DNA of 29,345 bases from NCBI GenBank assembly GCA_020650975.1, contig JAIPMN010006949.1, positions 1-29,345 of the forward strand. Reading direction: 5' to 3'. This DNA is from Apostichopus californicus (taxonomy: Eukaryota; Echinodermata; Holothuroidea; Aspidochirotida; Stichopodidae). A model generated the notes under the pieces. That model was not told the origin of the DNA. It saw only the letters and a program-made list of their open reading frames with translations, and did not search any database. The translations under genes and the position numbers were made by a program. Positions within the stretch are counted from its first letter, which is position 1. The number at the start of each line of letters is the position of its first letter. This document shows positions 20,556 through 29,345 of this stretch, in pieces.

Positions 20556-20588
20556 GGGGCAGGGGAGGGGGAGGGGGTTGGAGGGGGG
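20556..20588 (+). repeat. Potential G-quadruplex tract
   Basis: Five or more runs of four to six G, separated by one to four bases (GGGGCAGGGGAGGGG and onward), lie on the coding strand of the intron. This satisfies the usual pattern for a four-layer quadruplex with short loops. Confidence 0.8.
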
Positions 20589-21168
20589 TTACAGATAACC
20601 CACATCCTGCTCACCTTGTCTTCCCTACTTATCCTCTTCAGATGCATCATTTTTGGAGAGAGATTTCGTTTACAACTCTGTTGAACTCTTATCTCTTTGC
20701 CATTGATAAAAAGATGGTTTAAGTGATGTTTCTGTCAATAATTGGTTGAATAGAACCTAAGTTTGTATTAGCTGCATATGGGCACTGAATTGTGTTAACA
20801 ATTGTGTGGTTCTCCAAAATTTGGATGAGCGTTTCGCAAAATTCTCAGTCAGTAAATTTTAACATTTTTAATTCTTTGGACAACTCATGCAGGTAAAGTA
20901 TTGTATAATGGTCAGAGAAAATGAGAAGATGGTGTGGCATACATGTTTATCATAAATCATGTTTTTAATAAGCAATAAATTTGGGTCATAAAGTCACATA
21001 ACTTGAAGCCTAATTTTATGCTGAAGTGAAGAACTTTATGACAACTGCCGTATTCCGAAACTTGAATTGTTCCACCCTGGATCACAATGTTAAAATGTAA
21101 CTTTTCTTAATTGTTTGTGTGGACATGGGATTGAGAAGAGAGTGGGTGGGGGTTGGTGGGAGGTAGAG

Positions 21169-21625
21169 GTATGTGTTCAAATTAGTCCTTAATATTTGAG
21201 CTCCTTTGCTCTTTACATCCAAAGTGGAAAGCTGGCCAACAGTTTTCACCAAATAAATAAAGGGAGATGGTGAGGTGAGAAAGAAGCAGAAGGGGTGGGG
21301 ATGAGGGGTACAGGTATGTGTTCAAATTTGTCCTCCTTATCTGTCTTCATTCAATGGAAAGTTGGCCAATAATTTTCACCAAAAAAAAACAGTGGGAATG
21401 AAGAGCAGTGGTGAGGGTGGGGGGGGGGGGGTGAAGANNNATGAAGAGCAGTGGTGAGGGTGGGGGGGGGGGGTGAAGAGTGGTGAGAGGGGGGGAGGAA
21501 GAGCTGTGAGGAGAAGGAAGGGAGAGGTCTGGGTTCACATTTGTCCTCAAAAGTTTGAGCAGCTCCTTTACCTGTTGACATTTCAAAATGGGAAGTTGGC
21601 CAAGAATTTTCTGGAAAAATTTGTT
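21169..21625 (+). repeat. Three-unit tandem repeat of about 145-170 bp
   Basis: Units start at 21169, 21313 and 21527 with GGTATGTGTTCAAATT, GGTATGTGTTCAAATT and GGTCTGGGTTCACATT. Each continues to a TGGAAAG-TGGCCAA-A-TTTTC block and then a purine/G-rich stretch. The middle unit is longer (214 instead of 144 bases), partly because of the duplicated sequence around the 3-N gap. Confidence 0.85.
21398..21479 (+). repeat. Exact direct repeat flanking the 3-N gap
   Basis: ATGAAGAGCAGTGGTGAGGG at 21398 onward recurs at 21441, the base after the Ns. Both copies continue through a G-run of 13 or 12 bases to TGAAGA. Apart from that one-base difference they are identical, which strongly suggests an assembly overlap that was not collapsed. 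Confidence 0.9.
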
Positions 21626-21888
21626 TTTATAATCATTCTACTTGCATGTAGCTCAATTTGGAGTTATTATTCCTGACATTCTCTGTTTAATTGCGATAGA
21701 ACCTGACTTAATTTTGAATTTGGCACGGTTAAATATCACCTGGGGAGTCGCTCTGTTTGAACTAGTGCTTGAAATAATGTTTTGTCACCGACGATTATCA
21801 TGGAAGATTAAAGTGCTCTTTACATTAACCAGGCAGCTGTATTTACTTTGATGGGAGCATTAATGTACTTGTTATTTCCCTGTTTTAG

Positions 21889-21994
21889 GCGGTCCTGCTG
21901 ATTTAGTGGGGGTCAAAGAAGGGGACACCTTCTTGGAACTGGATGGATTCAATGTAGCAGGTGCATCGTCAGAGCTCATCTCAGCCGTCTTAAA
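21889..21994 (+). CDS. RGS3: RGS3-like exon 9 (PDZ core)
   Basis: The exon completes G-G-P-A-D and continues LVGVKEGDTFLELDGFNVAG followed by ASSELISAVLK. G-G-P-A-x-x-x-G-(V/L)-x-x-G-D is the diagnostic central PDZ motif, here fully present. E-L-I-S-A-V-L is helix B, which lines the peptide-binding groove. Its first position, usually His in class I PDZ domains, is not His here as far as I can align it (Ser or Glu), so a class I ligand is not implied. The acceptor is CTGTTTTAG and the donor is TTAAA then GTAAGT; phase 1 in and 2 out. Confidence 0.88.
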
Positions 21995-23630
21995 GTAAGT
22001 AAACAAGAGAGAATCAAAACGGGTAAAGCAAAGAGAACTGTATAAGGTTTGAACCTGAAATGACTGTTCCTCTTGCTGTGGAATTGTGTCGGTAGGTGAA
22101 CTTAAGGAAAACAGCGTGGACTGTCGAAGATGATTTGGATATTTAAAGAGTTACTTTAAGATTCATGCTGATGACATGAGCAGAAGGCGTGCTAAAGAAA
22201 GAAGCAATAAAAAGGAAAATAAGGAAAATAAAACTATAAAAGAAACATTTTCAAAATTAGATATTATCCTTTCCTTTGTAAGGCAAACATTTCCGACCGG
22301 TTACAACCTTTGAGTGATACCAAATACTCCTCAGCACATTAAAAGAACAGTCAATGTTGTGTCTTGTGAATGAAAAATGATTTAGTCTTGTCGGATGTGC
22401 GATAGGGTCCTTATATTTGCTAGTCATGAAAAGCAGTGGGGTAAGTGGAAAGGTTACACATACATTCTGTTATTTCACACACTTCATGTGGGCTTAGAAT
22501 TTTGGATTTGATCTGACTAAGATTTTTCACCTACTTTAGAATGGACTTGCATCATACTACAGTACGATACAAGTGGCTGGTACTACAGTGATATGCTAAT
22601 TTACACTTCTTTTTTTATCATTAAAGAAGATCCTTTGTTCTCATCACCACTATCCAACCTCCCCCACCCCCCACCAACCTCGGAGCTCCCCCTCCTCAAA
22701 CAGATGCAAACTGTTGAACAACAAAATTAATGCACGGTTGGAAACTGAACAGCACATAGCTATGACTAGATGATTAAAAAATGTCGATAAGGAATATTAG
22801 TACAAAGGAAGTGTTAAATTAATATTGACTAATGAGTTATAGAGGTAGGCTACATTCATTATATAGTGAATGTCATCTCTGTATTAAGGAATCATTGAAG
22901 GAAACACAAAGCAGCCAGACATCGTGTAGGTCGGTTAGTGCACACCGCACTGAAGTTGCTTTAATTAAAATAACTTGTCGAGATGAATTGGATCCATTTC
23001 GTTATTTACTGTTTGATTGTAGAATCCCATTACTATTTTTAGGTTCACCAATAAGTTTCCATTTCAAATGATAAAAGTAAATGTAGTAGAAACTGTCGCA
23101 TCTTACAAATTTGCATTTGATCTTGTGTTTTAATAGGATGAAGTGTCTTGACAATGAAATGTTGAGAATCAGATACAATTAAATAAACTTGCTTAATTAG
23201 ATACAATTAAATTAAATTGCTCATTAATTAACCAATGTTTGATGTAAGACTTTTGTGGGTGTGTGTCTTTGCTCGATCATTTGCTATCATATTTTTAGCA
23301 ATATTGTGCTGAATTTTTCACAATTGGTTGGTACGATATAAATCCAGTAAATGTATATTACACCTGAAGAAATTTTATTTAAACGTCTTACCCATCAGAA
23401 TTGCACAAGGGAAAACGAAATTATTCATAGGAATGTCAATGAAGTAGTGAAGTAACTCTACATTTAATGGGTGGGACAGAAACCTATTTTTGCACTGGAA
23501 TGAACATTTATTAACTTATTTGTTAATCGCTTGTTAGTTAGGAGCATCCAAAGGATGGCTGTATGCACACAGCTCAATAAGTTAGATACAAAGGTTGTCC
23601 AAATATGTGTAAATCTTAATTAATGCATTG

Positions 23631-24110
23631 GTAATAATAATAATACTTACTTATATAGCGCATCATACCAGCGGTCTAAATGCACTTTACAAGAAACAAA
23701 ATAGCACAAAAATACAACATATAAGAACAAAAAGTTAAACATTCACGAAAGGATCGGTAAAATTATCGGAAAAAGTGAGTTATAAGACTCTTTCAAAATT
23801 GTCTATGGTAGGGGCATTCCTCATGTTGGTGGTAAGAGTGCTCCAGAGTTTAGAGACCGCAAATTGGAAAGTACACTCACCATACGTTTTAGTTTTCATT
23901 TTTCGGTGGCCTTAGGAGAATAGCACTGTTAGATCTGAATGAGTTGGAATTTGTAGGGTGAGTAAGTTGGAAATATAGTTTGGGGCAAAACCATGGATGG
24001 CTTTGTAAGTGAGGGTGAGAAGTTTTTACTCAGTAATACTCGAATGCATAGAGAAGCTTTAAGGTTAACAGTTTGAAGAGAGTGTTAAGGCTGATGCCAA
24101 CTGCCCTGAC
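23631..24110 (-). mobile_element. 5'-truncated CR1/L2-like LINE, 3' end
   Basis: On the minus strand, LTYKAIHGFAPNYISNLLT (from about 24015) and, after a frameshift, KTYGECTFQFAVSKLWSTLT up to a stop at 23782-23780 are decayed versions of the end of the reverse transcriptase ORF of CR1/L2/Rex-type non-LTR retrotransposons, where TYKALHGLAPxYL and TYGxRAFxxxAPKLWNSLP are typical. The 3' untranslated part ends with GCGCTATATAAGTAAGTATT and an (ATT)n tail at 23645-23631, as expected for this group. The 5' edge near 24110 is approximate. The copy is broken by at least one frameshift and in-frame stops. It lies antisense to the host gene. Confidence 0.82.
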
Positions 24111-24371
24111 TGAATGCAACCCATTTCAATTCATTTGATGTGACCTTGTTTTTTTATTGTTTGTCAGTGGTCTCTCAACTGACCTCTCCAATCTGAGATC
24201 GTCTGAGGAGTGCAAAACAATGACTGTTTTCTGATAACAGATGGTGTTTGATTAGATCAAGAGCAAAATTATTTTCCTTCGGGTGGTTGCATTCGCAAAC
24301 CACTGCATGCTGTGGACTACCAGTCAGGAAAAGAGGATACATGCTTAGTTTCTCTGGTCGAAGCTGACAGG

Positions 24372-24405
24372 ACCAAAAACTGGCAAAAACCAAAAACTGG
24401 CAAAA
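24372..24405 (+). repeat. 17-bp tandem duplication
   Basis: ACCAAAAACTGGCAAAA occurs twice, back to back and identical. Confidence 0.9.
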
Positions 24406-24645
24406 ATCAGTTGCAGTCTCAAGCACACATATACTGCCCAAGTATCACAATTTGCCATGTTATGATTATTGAGTTGAGTCACTTTCTTTCAGGCAGTGTG
24501 TGGTCGACTTTAATATACTGTCACTTAGGTCAATGGAATGGCAATTGAAATGTTGGTTAGAACTTCTTGCAGTATCTATGAGAACAATTGATTTTCTTGA
24601 TAACATTTAATAGTACTTTATGGTTTCTTATGTGATTTCCATCAG

Positions 24646-25834
24646 GCAATCCACTGGTTATGTCACGGCTCTACTGCAACGAACAGCAGAGGTTACGTCC
24701 CCAGTGCCCAAAGCTTCCCAAACAAAGAGGAAACCACGTCCGATGAGCAGCCCCAACCTCTTCTACAGGACATCGACTGGAGGGAGAAAGTACATATTCT
24801 CTCCAGGGCTGTCTTCACCGATGCAAAGAGTCTCCTTATCCTGCAGGAGAAAGTTAGACAAGAACCGGGGTGTGAAAGTGTCACCGTACTCGCCCCTCCT
24901 TCATCGTCGGTTGCAGAGAGAGCTTGCAGCAAAAGTAGCAACAAGACAGTCTCAGATGCAGATGAAACTTGAAAGTACTGATCCGAATGGAGCAGATAGC
25001 CGATGCCCAACAGGGGAAGAAAAGAACAGCAGGGTGGAGACGGTTATCGACGATTACAACGACGAGGAGAGATTGAGGTGTCTGGACATTCATAGGGGTG
25101 CTTCTCATGGTCAGAGTCATGAGGAAGGGGTGTTAAATAATCACATGACATGTCAAGAGGTGTTTGGAACTCAGGAGGTCTCTTCAGAATCTCGACAGTC
25201 AGAGACAAATATGACGGATGAACAGGTCCATGACAGAGAGGACTCATCGGATGGTAAAGTTTGCCTGGGAGTGCCATTCATACCGGTCACCACCGCCAGG
25301 CCGGATCTTGAAGCAGGGGAACCCACGGAGGAGTCGACCCAGAGCAAGGCATCCTCAACGGAAGTACTCCAGAGCGACTCCCTCTTGGTGGCAGGACGGA
25401 CTGATACACTCGATGCGGAGACAACAAACCAACAGCATCATCATCGTCATCCACTTGAGAGACTCCAGAATGAAACAGAGGCTAATAAGGACCTACTGAC
25501 AACTGACCAAGCCAATAACTCCTTTGAATGCGAGATAGATGAGAGAAAATGTCACGTGGAGGGAGAATCTGAAAGTGATCAAGGAAAGGTATCGGAGAAG
25601 AGACATTTGCAGGAAGATGATGAGCCAACCGTGATATCAGCACCAGTCAGATCGGAGCTGCGGCAGGTTCTCCAGACTTCACTCCTTGCAATTACAGCCA
25701 GCGACTCACCAAACCACAATACCAATGCTTCACCATTAATAAGTGACGGGGGAGGCAAGGCTGAAGGGCCAAGGTCAAATGTCAGGAGAGAGTACCCCAA
25801 ACAAGGAACAGTCTCATTTGTGGATGGAGTTAAG
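24646..25834 (+). CDS. RGS3: RGS3-like exon 10 (end of PDZ, long linker)
   Basis: This 1189-base exon encodes residues 287-683. It opens with QSTGYVTALLQRT, the last PDZ strand. Residues 308-387 are strongly basic, with KRKPRP (314-319) as a possible nuclear signal and six Ser-Pro pairs between 305 and 370, candidate sites for proline-directed kinases. A run of LLHRRLQRELAAKVATR may be helical. From about residue 395 the chain is acidic and polar, rich in Glu, Asp, Ser and Thr, with a short His run (HHHRH) near 488, and is very likely disordered. The exon ends GTVSFVDGVK. Vertebrate RGS3 also has a long low-complexity linker after PDZ, but I see little sequence similarity there. The acceptor is TTTCCATCAG, the donor AAG then GTACAG, phase 2 in and 0 out. 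Several minus-strand frames inside it are shadows. Confidence 0.85.
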
Positions 25835-28542
25835 GTACAGTAACCATTTCTTGTTGAATTTAACCAATTTCACTTTTCTTCCTCTGGTCACAGGGATAAT
25901 TTCATGTTTTTGATTATTTCTTTAACATTGCATCGACTGTTTTGAGGTTGTTTCAAACAGGAGAGGAAGAAAATCTCAAAACACAGAAAATAATTTACCA
26001 ATCACATTTTGAATTTTTTCACTTATGTAAAATACTATGTTTTAACTGTGTACAAAACAACTGCTACATATCTTTGAACTTTTGGCAATTTGACCATTTT
26101 GCATCGCTTTTGCATCGCATTTTGCGATGTGATACTGGATAAATTATTCCCTGAAATACCTGCGTATAACTCTGTACAAGGTTAAGTAAGCATTGACTGT
26201 TTCTAGTCAAACAAAATCTTCTCACAACCTCGCCCCCCCCCCCTCCTCCTTCTCATGGACAATTTAAAGAAAAGACCACAAATATATGAAAGCTGACAAT
26301 CAGTAGCATCCATGGGTAATAATCTGAAACATGATTTGGGGAAAAACATTGGACTTAATACAGTAGATTTATACCCTGTTAACCGAGAGACTGAATTGGT
26401 ACCACAAGCAGGTCAATGTTTTAGTTCATTACCGTGCCGACCTGCTTTTCACACTAATGCAAGTTGGCCGTAGGATACAAAGACTCATTAATAGCCAGCC
26501 ATTCCTTACTCCCGTCTCCCTCTGTCGATGTATTTAAGTAGGGAATGATTGCTAGTTTATCTATTCCAGCTTTTCCTTTGATCAAATTCTACATAATTGG
26601 AAATGCCGGGTTCTGGTAGACAGCTTCTTGCCCAATGCTTGGATCAGTCCAAAATGCCTTAGAGTGATAATCTGATGACAGTAAGTGTAACACTTCTCTT
26701 AAAGGGAAATGTCTTCCACACTTTTAATTGAAAACCCTACCTCCATATCTTGTTCCTAACTCGAAACATGGTGGATCGAATGTAAAGTATCTTGACTGGC
26801 TAAATCCTCCCTTACTCTAGGATGTTGTTTGCACTGTAGGTAGTGTGAAATGTCATCACGGTAGATAGTCATCAAAGAGCTTTAATTTTCCATTATCTGT
26901 TGGTTGATTTATCCTTGAAAATGTGATACATTGCAATGTTGGCCTTAATAACTGTTAAATATTCGCAGTAATGTGAATCATATTTCGTTCCAAAATGCCA
27001 TGTTTTTGTAGAAACATTATTTTCCTCTTTTTTTTTGAGAAATCATTTAAATATTAAATAACACAATTGGACATTTGGGGCTCAATTGCCATGGTGATTT
27101 CATTCACTCTACTGTTGCCAGATGCATAAACAAGTTATCATCAAACTCTTTAAAATAATATCTTTTGCCTTACAAAATGCTATGATGGTGTTTTAATGTT
27201 GTTGCAGAAAGCTTTTTGCAATTTTGTCAAGCAATCAATTTCAGCCACCAGAATATCCCATTTGAATTTTGCTATTGCATCATAATTAACAGATAATTGT
27301 TAACAATGGACTTGCGACCAGTTGTTCGCAATAGGACGCACGATTGCGAGATTCCCGCAATTCATCTAGAAGGCCCCGCAGAAATATTTTCTCATGGGGT
27401 GAACTTACTGCAACGTTTTCTGGTACTTCCTGCAACCATTACTGTAGTTAAAATAATGTAGTTCCAATAACAAGCCGGATATTATTTAGTTTTGTTGCTT
27501 TTTGTAAGGAGTATAAATCAAAATGATCAAATCTTTCCAAAAAAGAAAACACTGGCTTCGTTAGTGCACAGTGTGTATTGGTTGCAATGATCGACAATGT
27601 GTACTGCACTTGTGCTAAATCTCGGTACGGGATTCATTACGTACATCTAACTACTAAGATTATGAAATGCCCCCCCTAAAAATCTGAAAATCCCCCTCCT
27701 CCCAAATAAATTGACAGGGGGCATTCCCTGCTCTTTTTATGACCCTAGCACAAACACTGCTTGAGACCTCACAAAACTATTCTTTCTGTGTACAATGTGT
27801 GCACTATCTTCTTTGCCATCGATATTTACCACTAAATGAAGTTTATATATAACCCCTCTTCCCTTTCATTTTACCTTTTTCTTTACTTCTGCAATGTTGA
27901 AGAAACTCATTTTGTGGCTGTCCAAGAATAGGTCTCTTCTTGTTTATGTATAGCTTTGTGTTAGCCTTTAGCTATAGAATAACACTTTGTGCATAATTAC
28001 TTACAGGTGTTCTGCCAAAGAGGCACAAATATTTTTAAGGCGTTACCCAATTAAAGACAAAAGCCGACCGGAAAAAACACACGGTTTAAGGCAATTATCA
28101 TATGCAAGAAGAAACCAAATGAGCAAATTTGTGACTTTCGTTTATCCCTTTGTCTAACACCCACCTACTTCCTTACCATAATTTTGTACCAATTCTTAGA
28201 ATTGCTGGCACATTTTCTCCTTCACCGAGAGTAAGATTTCGGGTAATAGACATTTTGATTGGAACTTCAGACAGTCTTGAGGGTATTCCTGGAAATCATT
28301 GTTTGTGATGATAATTCCAAAGAAATATTAGTGGCGCGCAATATCCCAGGTTATTAAACTGTAATTTAAGATTAAATTTGTTTATTTTTTTTTCTCCTCT
28401 TAAGTTTTGAAAAGTAATTTGGCACTTTCCATCAAGCCAATTTTGGGCTCTGATCACCTTGCCTTTTGTTTTGAAGTTTTTACAACACTGCACTGCTATT
28501 GTTTCATCGACAGTTGAACTATCGTCTGCTTTTACTTCACAG
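25835..28542 (+). other. Intron 10 of RGS3-like gene
   Basis: I see no recognisable element or exon. There is a C-run at about 26230-26243 and a 9-bp inverted repeat AATGCCCCC / GGGGGCATT at 27666-27674 and 27717-27725. Both flanking splice sites are phase 0, so a missed phase-0 exon is possible. Confidence 0.55.
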
Positions 28543-28626
28543 CCTTTTCTGATGTCTACTGCTGGCAGAGAATACGTTCATGTGGACAGGCTCCTCGTTC
28601 AAAGGGAAGGAAAACGATTGCAGAAG
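28543..28626 (+). CDS. RGS3: RGS3-like exon 11 (start of PH-like segment)
   Basis: The exon encodes 28 residues in phase 0 at both ends, starting PFLMSTAGREYVHVDRLLVQ and ending REGKRLQK. The acceptor is TTTACTTCACAG and the donor is CAGAAG then GTACGA. A segment of vertebrate RGS3 between PDZ and RGS, which I remember as a P-L-x-L-x-x-x-A-R start followed by a leucine-rich strand and then E-G, aligns well with this piece. It resembles the first strands of a PH-type domain. The recognition rests on memory of one family, so the exon is less certain than the C2 and PDZ exons. The coding sequence must continue past the window. Confidence 0.65.
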
Positions 28627-29345
28627 GTACGAGGGATGTCTTCAGTTTGCATAATTTATTTATGCTCGAAGGCAACGAGAATTTTGATCTTGTCCCAATT
28701 TATTTGTCGATCACCATGGTGGAATTTCCATTTTTTTTGCTCTTTATAAAAATCATCAGTGACCTAGATAAGAAAGTCACTCGTGCTTGTGTGTCGGCTT
28801 GAAAACGCCAATCAAGATTTGGTAACGGCTCCAAGATTGTCTTCTTCTGTAAGGCACCAAGATTGAGCATGAAACAGTAACTTACATTAAAACCTCAAAC
28901 TGACCACAATATGAAGAATCTTCTGGCAGCTCCACGCCGCAATAACATTGTGGAAGACGACTTATGCTGCGTTAAGGATTTTAATTGATTTTAAAGCAAC
29001 TGGCAACTTTTGATTCTCTAAGGCTCTAAAGCCACTTTTTTGATCAGAAAAGAAGAAGAAGGTATCATGCAGACCTTTACTTTTTCCTAGAAATGATTAG
29101 TGATGCAAACATCAAGATTCACACTGCTGTAACTTACAACAATTAGTGCAGGACAGAAATAGCTTAATACTTTGGGGAAAGTTGTGTAACAAGAATCAGC
29201 ACGTACAATTAAATACAAAAGGGAGAAAGCATAAGCTAGCAAAAACATGTGTTACCCAGAATAGAAAAACTTGGTTTGCACCTCGGGGAAATCATTCAAA
29301 TCAACCGTGTGTTCCTGTGGTTTCTTACACCTTAGGTAGTCTATA
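28627..29345 (+). other. Start of intron 11, no exon seen
   Basis: The sequence after the donor at 28627 is AT-rich, with no further exon that fits an RGS3 frame up to the window edge. The RGS box is therefore outside. Confidence 0.55.

Larger units (their letters stand above)
19823..21888 (+). other. Intron 8 of RGS3-like gene
   Basis: The intron contains a local duplication (20001-20413), a G4-type tract (20556-20588), a three-unit tandem repeat (21169-21625) and a 3-N gap at 21438-21440. A frame at 21642-21851 has no recognisable product. Confidence 0.65.
21995..24645 (+). other. Intron 9 of RGS3-like gene
   Basis: The intron carries a CR1/L2-like LINE 3' end on the minus strand (23631-24110), a 28-bp tandem pair near 23171-23229 (AGATACAATTAAAT as common start), a 17-bp tandem pair at 24372-24405 and a C-rich stretch at about 22660-22698. 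The frame at 22832-23071 has no recognisable product. Confidence 0.65.

Noticed and set aside
24693-25800. Several minus-strand open frames inside exon 10
   Set aside because: They are shadows of a long plus-strand exon with strong splice sites and matching phases.
27666-27725. AATGCCCCC / GGGGGCATT inverted repeat
   Set aside because: Only nine bases of low-complexity C/G sequence; too weak to call an element.

Overview
This window looks like nuclear DNA of a marine invertebrate deuterostome, most likely an echinoderm such as a sea cucumber or sea urchin. The organism is an inference: I see a spliced animal gene, large introns full of degenerate repeats, tRNA-derived SINEs, CR1/L2-like retroposon tails, GCCTAGGC-rich stretches and long G or C tracts. 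There are no operons, bacterial signals or RNA genes with an intact fold.

The main feature is one + strand gene occupying 7170-28626 and running off the right edge. Eleven exons can be built with canonical GT/AG sites. Their phases join without conflict into an open frame of 711 codons from the ATG at 7170. The encoded protein has an N-terminal basic region, a C2 domain (residues about 63-191), a PDZ domain (about 222-300), a long mostly disordered linker (301-683) and the start of a PH-like segment (684-711). C2 followed by PDZ, with the linking motifs GSMSFGV and GWFYLL, is the layout of regulator of G-protein signalling 3 (RGS3). The RGS box itself is not in the window and should lie downstream.

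Region by region: 1-4322 is non-coding, with a tRNA-like SINE head (883-970), a complete-looking 481-bp hAT-like MITE with target duplication (1794-2274) and an AGCCTA-rich hairpin (3200-3242). 4323-7042 is a candidate degenerate DNA transposon of about 2.7 kb. It holds eight copies of a 14-15 bp motif (GGTTACAGTGTGACA) in two clusters, a frameshifted transposase-like pseudogene, and a fragment of a LINE that keeps the end of ORF1 and the start of ORF2 but not the rest.

From 7170 onward the RGS3-like exons alternate with introns. These introns carry minisatellites (27 bp, 22 bp and a degenerate 40-bp type), local duplications, G-runs on the coding strand, a second SINE whose body contains three successive tetraloop hairpins, and the 3' end of a CR1/L2-like LINE. 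Two N gaps (16845-16854, 21438-21440) are each flanked by a repeat of the same sequence, which points to assembly duplication at G-runs.
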